From NCBI GenBank assembly GCA_030599175.1, contig JAUVON010000023.1:1-16822 (forward strand): DNA of 16,822 bases, written 5' to 3'. Origin of the DNA: Desulfobulbaceae bacterium (GTDB taxonomy: Bacteria; Desulfobacterota; Desulfobulbia; Desulfobulbales; Desulfocapsaceae). This document shows, piece after piece, positions 13,312 to 16,822 of this stretch (its first letter is position 1; each line of letters begins with the position of its first letter). A program made the translations under genes and the position numbers. The notes beneath the pieces were generated by a model. The model was not told where the DNA came from. It was given only the letters and a program-made list of their open reading frames with translations, and ran no database searches.

Positions 13312-15036
13312 ATGAAGTCCATAAAAAGCATCGCGTTTGTAAGTAGCCTCTTACTACTTTCACTTTTTCTCACTTCCTGCGTAACAGAGAGCCCGCCTGA
13401 GCAGAAAAAAGCGCAGGCAACCAGTGAGCAAATGCAGCCCCAGCCTTCTGACAGCGCTGAAGTGGTACCACCACCTCCAATGCCTGCTGCTCCTGCCACT
13501 TTGCCGGTTCGCTACCAGACCGCCTCGTATCTTGTTGACGAGGAAGCTCAGAAAGATATTGCCATGCCTGAGGAGAGCAAACTGAAGGTAGGAGCTCGAA
13601 TTACCTCTACCCGCGGGCCACAACCACTTTGGGATATATTCAAGCGGCTGGCTGCTCTTAAGGGAATGAACGTCTCCTGGGCCAGTGATGTTGACCGAAA
13701 TGTACTGGTTGATGTTGATATCAATGCTGATGACGATTTTTATGAAGCGATTGACAATATGCTTCGACAGGTCGATTTTTTTCATGAAATGCAAGGTAAT
13801 ACCATAATTGTTAAGTACAGGGAAACACGGCAATTTCAAATTGCCATGCCCTTTGTTAAGTCTAACTATACAACCGGCACCGGTGGTAATGTTTTAGGTG
13901 ATGATGAAGTATCTTCCAATGTGGAAGGAACAATTGTGCTGGACAGCAGAGACAACGAGTTTGATCTCTGGGCTAATGTCCAATCGAACCTCGATACCAT
14001 TATGGATGTTTGGTCAGTTCGTCAAGGACAAGTAGCTGCTGCGCAGGCAGCTGCCGAAACTGAAGCTACAGCCGGAGACGCTGCCAGCGTGCCTCCTCCA
14101 GCGGCGACCACAAAGGGAACTTCCAAGGGGGAAGCTTTTTATATTATTGATAAGCCAGTTGGTCTTATCACCGTTACAGCCCCCCGGCCACTCCTTGCCA
14201 AAATGGATGAATATTTTACTTCTCTGAAAAAGCACCTCTATCAGCAGATATCCATTGAAGCAAAGATAATTGAGGTGCAACTGCGAGATGCGTCCTCAAT
14301 AGGTATCAACTGGTCCAACGTACTGAAGGATTTCAATCTCTCCGGGCTGGTAGAATTTGGAACCGGCGGACTACTGGGACAGGTTTATCCCTCTTCTGCC
14401 TATAGGGACGATGATCTCTCAGCAATCACCGGGAATTCCGGCAATTTCGTGGCAAGTGTTTCCATGCTAGCCGCTAGTTTTGATGTCTTTCTCAATGCCC
14501 TGAATGAAGAAGGTGACACCAAAATCCTCTCCAACCCAAAGATCAGCGTTATGAACGGTCAGCCTGCGCTAATTACTGTGGGCCGAAACGTTACTTATAT
14601 TAAGTCAATCACCGCTGATCGTACCACCGGTAACGTTGGCGGAGATCTGATTACATACACAGCCGAGACAGAACGGATCTTATCAGGTATCGGCATGGCT
14701 TTAACCGCAACCATCCTGGGTGACGACGAAATCATTATGAACCTCGTTCCCATTACATCCGAGCTACAGGAACCTATAGAGTATCGCCAATTAGGCAGCG
14801 ATGGCGGGGAAATCGGCTTGCCCATTGTCAATGTCAGAGAAATGAGTACAACCGTCAAGGTAAAAGATGGTGAAATGCTTGTAATCGGCGGCCTGATAAG
14901 TGAAGTCACTGATTCACAAGGTGAGTTTGCTCCCATCCTGGGAAAGATTCCACTCCTTAGGTATCTGTTTGGATATGAAGAAAAAGAACATCTGAAACGT
15001 GAACTTATAATTCTCTTAAGGCCTCGCATAATCTAA
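13312..15036 (+). CDS. Type IV pilus secretin lipoprotein (MshL/PilQ family)
   Basis: A 574-residue outer-membrane secretin. The signal sequence ends in lipobox LTSC (Cys23), so it is a predicted lipoprotein. A Pro/Gln/Ala linker covers 27-65 and an N0/STN-like domain about 101-170 (PLWDIFKRLAALKGMNVSW). An Ala-rich linker covers 240-268 and an N1-like segment about 274-310. The secretin homology domain spans about 311-574 and includes the signature LGKIPLLRYLFGYEE and the terminal RELIILLRPRII. VREMSTTVKVKDGEMLVIGG resembles MshL. It lacks AMIN domains, which sit in the preceding gene. A strong AGAGGT precedes the ATG by four bases. It should form the multimeric outer-membrane gate for the pilus. 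The 70-bp upstream spacer is AT-rich with no evident promoter. Confidence 0.93.
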   Translation: MKSIKSIAFVSSLLLLSLFLTSCVTESPPEQKKAQATSEQMQPQPSDSAEVVPPPPMPAAPATLPVRYQTASYLVDEEAQKDIAMPEESKLKVGARITSTRGPQPLWDIFKRLAALKGMNVSWASDVDRNVLVDVDINADDDFYEAIDNMLRQVDFFHEMQGNTIIVKYRETRQFQIAMPFVKSNYTTGTGGNVLGDDEVSSNVEGTIVLDSRDNEFDLWANVQSNLDTIMDVWSVRQGQVAAAQAAAETEATAGDAASVPPPAATTKGTSKGEAFYIIDKPVGLITVTAPRPLLAKMDEYFTSLKKHLYQQISIEAKIIEVQLRDASSIGINWSNVLKDFNLSGLVEFGTGGLLGQVYPSSAYRDDDLSAITGNSGNFVASVSMLAASFDVFLNALNEEGDTKILSNPKISVMNGQPALITVGRNVTYIKSITADRTTGNVGGDLITYTAETERILSGIGMALTATILGDDEIIMNLVPITSELQEPIEYRQLGSDGGEIGLPIVNVREMSTTVKVKDGEMLVIGGLISEVTDSQGEFAPILGKIPLLRYLFGYEEKEHLKRELIILLRPRII

Positions 15037-15073
15037 CTTAATGCATTCTTTAATTATCAGTAGGGAGATCAAC

Positions 15074-16054
15074 ATGAACAGGCTGAAATATCTCGGCATC
15101 ACCATTTTGGCATTAATTTTGGCGGGTTGCGGGCAAACTGTTGTAGAAACATTGAAGGTCACTGAAGGTCCTTCCCGGTATGCGCCCGGTAGCGGCAAAA
15201 GCATTGTTATTCTGCCTTTTGCTGATTATTCCGAAGGTAATATTGAATCAGCATATAGAAGGAATCTGACCATAACTGAAAGTCTGTCAGACCGACTGAC
15301 AATTAATGGTTTTGGCCTGAGTGTTCAAGAAGATGTTTTTGCATACCTGGTCGATCAAGGTGTTATTAGCCTGTCTTCCTATGATAATCACGCGAGCAGT
15401 ACCCTCACCACTGAACTTTCCAATGAATGGTCAAGTGTTATGAAGGGTGAGATCCAGCGCTATCTCGACGAAATGGAAAGCGAATCCAAGGGCAGTGCAC
15501 TCTCAAGTGCCGGGGCTCATGGACTGACGACAAAAGAGTTAGCCAAGATCGGTCGTCATTTCAATGCCGACTATATCATGCGTGGACGTATTCTTGAATA
15601 TAAGACCAGGCAGGATCCCTCATGGGAACCGTGGAAAAAAGGATTAATCCCGTTTATCAACGGTGGTCTCAATAGAATAATGTTCGGTTTTGCAGACTCA
15701 GACGAATATGACGAACGCAATGAAGGACTGACCGGTGGCTGGCTGGCTGGATTGACAGCCTATGGCATTACCGGCAGCACTGTAGACTCACTTATCTGGG
15801 GTGCTGTCGGCTATGGAATGGGTGCAGCTTCCCATACAAGTTCCGGCAATGCCGACCAGGCTACAGTGCAGATGCGTGTGTGGGTTCAGGATGCTGCCAC
15901 AGGTGACGTTGTATGGACAAACAGAATACGCGTACTTGTCTCGCCGGAATCATATTTTGCTGACACTCAGTATGACGCTCTTTTTAATACAGCGATTGAA
16001 AAAGGTGTCACCACTCTGGTAGACAATTTTGTGACATACGCATACGATCTGTAA
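15074..16054 (+). CDS. CsgG/LpoB-like lipoprotein with a glycine-rich insert, pilus-operon partner
   Basis: A 326-residue predicted lipoprotein (lipobox LAGC, Cys19). The ATG at 15074 is preferred over one 33 bp upstream because AGGGAG lies six bases before it and it starts directly with the signal peptide. The order of elements resembles the fold shared by CsgG, LpoB and TolB-N: SIVILPFADYSEGN (43-56), SLSDRLTINGFGLSVQEDVF (70-89), LAKIGRHFNADYIMRGRILEY (156-176), VQMRVWVQDAATGDVVWTNR (265-284), then a final helix. Between 177 and 260 lies a Gly/aromatic-rich insert (GLTGGWLAGLTAYGITG, GAVGYGMGAA), which could contact or enter the outer membrane. I do not recognise a named pilus protein. It is the last gene before the terminator, 37 bp after the secretin, so a role in secretin assembly or stability is inferred. 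Confidence 0.75.
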   Translation: MNRLKYLGITILALILAGCGQTVVETLKVTEGPSRYAPGSGKSIVILPFADYSEGNIESAYRRNLTITESLSDRLTINGFGLSVQEDVFAYLVDQGVISLSSYDNHASSTLTTELSNEWSSVMKGEIQRYLDEMESESKGSALSSAGAHGLTTKELAKIGRHFNADYIMRGRILEYKTRQDPSWEPWKKGLIPFINGGLNRIMFGFADSDEYDERNEGLTGGWLAGLTAYGITGSTVDSLIWGAVGYGMGAASHTSSGNADQATVQMRVWVQDAATGDVVWTNRIRVLVSPESYFADTQYDALFNTAIEKGVTTLVDNFVTYAYDL

Positions 16055-16080
16055 GATACGTCGTTTCGTTTACTACACCG

Positions 16081-16117
16081 AAAAGGAGCAGTGCTGTTTT
16101 GCACTGCTCCTTTTTTT
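16081..16117 (+). terminator. Strong Rho-independent terminator after the pilus operon
   Basis: AAAAGGAGCAGTGC (16081-16094) pairs perfectly with GCACTGCTCCTTTT (16101-16114) around a 6-nt loop TGTTTT, followed by a T-run (16111-16117). The GC-rich stem core is GGAGCAGTGC. The 5' A-run gives a shorter U-run on the minus strand, so it may also stop transcription from convergent secB, whose stop is 23 bp away. Confidence 0.95.
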
Positions 16118-16139
16118 ATTGCTGTTGCTTTCTCAGCTC

Positions 16140-16610
16140 TCAGTTCTGCACTTCTTCCTTTTTCTTCTGGGCATTCTGGTAAAGAGCCATAAAGTTTACA
16201 GGCTCCATCAGAAATGGTGCAAACCCTCCGTCTGTTGAGACCTGGCTGACGATCTGTCTGGTGAAAGGAAAGAGCAAGGTCGGGCAATCCACGCCCAAAA
16301 TCATCTGGATATGCTCTTCAGGGATATTCTTCAGCAGGAAGACTCCGGCATGCTCGATCTCAAGAATAAACATGACCTTATCGTCATCTTTGGTTGAAAT
16401 CTTGGCGGTAATCTGAAGCAGGACTTCCCAGTGGTCATCGTCAATTTTCTTATTATTAAGCTGCAGATTGACTTCGACTGCCGGCTCCTGCTTTTGTTGT
16501 ATAAGGTACACTCCAGGAGCATTTGGATTCTCAAAAGATAAATCCTTGGTATACATCTTCTGCATACGAAAAATCGGTTTTTCCTGGGTCTCTTCTTTTT
16601 TTTCTGCCAT
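16140..16610 (-). CDS. secB: Protein-export chaperone SecB
   Basis: A 156-residue SecB, a cytoplasmic tetrameric chaperone that keeps preproteins unfolded and hands them to SecA. Family blocks are FRMQKMYTKDLSFENPNAP (about 14-32), ending in the conserved SFENPNAP, then VNLQLNNKKIDDDHWEVLLQI and FILEIEHAGVF. The highly conserved LGVDCPTLLFPFTRQIVSQV is followed by GGFAPFLMEPVNFMALY. The C-terminus is short and lysine/glutamate-rich (QKKKEEVQN). AGAGGA precedes the ATG by about six bases on the minus strand. It converges on the pilus operon across the shared terminator. Upstream is a REP pair and no further gene within the window. Confidence 0.96.
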   Translation of the reverse strand: MAEKKEETQEKPIFRMQKMYTKDLSFENPNAPGVYLIQQKQEPAVEVNLQLNNKKIDDDHWEVLLQITAKISTKDDDKVMFILEIEHAGVFLLKNIPEEHIQMILGVDCPTLLFPFTRQIVSQVSTDGGFAPFLMEPVNFMALYQNAQKKKEEVQN

Positions 16611-16670
16611 AATATTCCTCTAGATTTTTATTGGTTATCCTTGATGAATTCGCAACAACGACAACACTCT

Positions 16671-16745
16671 GTAGGAGCCCGGCCCCTGGGCGATTAAATC
16701 GACGTTTGCTATAGAGCAACAATCGCCCGGGGGCCGGGCTCCTAC
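16671..16745. repeat. REP-type inverted pair (GTAG family)
   Basis: Arms 16671-16695 and 16721-16745 are 25-bp inverted repeats with a single difference (a G-U compatible pair), separated by 25 bp. Each arm starts with GTAG followed by GAGCCCGGCCCC, the GTAG-plus-palindrome format of REP sequences moved by TnpA-REP (RAYT) transposases. The two arms form a BIME-like unit. No RAYT gene is in the window. The rest of 16611-16822 shows no gene or promoter that I can support. Confidence 0.8.
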
Positions 16746-16822
16746 GCATGTCTTTTGATGTGGCTGAGTTTCGTACGTAATCAAAATAAAATTAATCTGC
16801 GCGCTATTAGAACGTACTTATA

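Noticed and set aside
15041..15073. Earlier ATG for the CsgG-like lipoprotein
   Set aside because: It has no ribosome site and spoils the signal peptide. The ATG at 15074 has AGGGAG at good spacing.

Overview
The window looks like chromosomal DNA of a Gram-negative, sulfate-reducer-like deltaproteobacterium (Desulfobacterota, perhaps Desulfobulbales). This is inferred from the mix of a NikR regulator, a pilMNOP-secretin type IV pilus operon, a divergent long GAPDH and a moderate GC content. No rRNA or marker phylogeny is present to confirm it. There is no prophage, CRISPR array or transposase gene. The sequence is dense core genome with several families of small non-coding repeats.

Layout. 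(1) Positions 1-1416, plus strand: the 3' end of nikR, a PHP-domain histidinol-phosphatase-like gene and dgkA. (2) Positions 6128-1583, minus strand: a glycolysis/secretion cluster in transcriptional order gap (GAPDH) - rimI-like - pgk - tpiA - secG - tRNA-Leu(GAG), closed by a Rho-independent terminator. (3) Positions 6417-7776: convergent sfsA (+) and lepB (-). (4) A gene-free stretch of about 600 bp (7777-8380) holds twin palindromes and a plausible pilM promoter. (5) Positions 8381-16054, plus strand: a type IV pilus alignment/secretin operon pilM-pilN-pilO-pilP, then an AMIN-AMIN-STN-TPR protein, a separate secretin lipoprotein and a CsgG/LpoB-like lipoprotein, ending at a strong terminator (16081-16117). 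(6) secB (-) and a REP-type inverted pair at the right edge.

How the genes work together. The minus-strand cluster encodes three consecutive enzymes of the triose-phosphate part of glycolysis/gluconeogenesis, with SecG and a leucine tRNA as passengers. secG followed by tRNA-Leu(GAG) is an arrangement also known from gammaproteobacteria. The plus-strand operon encodes the inner-membrane platform (PilM, N, O), its periplasmic connector (PilP) and the outer-membrane gate. The gate is unusual: the peptidoglycan-binding AMIN/STN part of a normal PilQ is on one polypeptide fused to TPR repeats, and the secretin barrel is on the next, MshL-like gene. SecG, LepB and SecB would serve export of these envelope proteins.

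The most interesting non-coding signal is a dispersed element of about 130 bp. Two near full-length copies (4784-4914, 10052-10180) and one half copy (2118-2168) lie between genes of operons. One copy supplies the gap stop codon and another splits pilN from pilO. Other notable points are a pgk-tpiA spacer that can fold extensively, dRS3-like and REP-like inverted repeats, and a GAPDH lacking the usual NAD-specifying aspartate.
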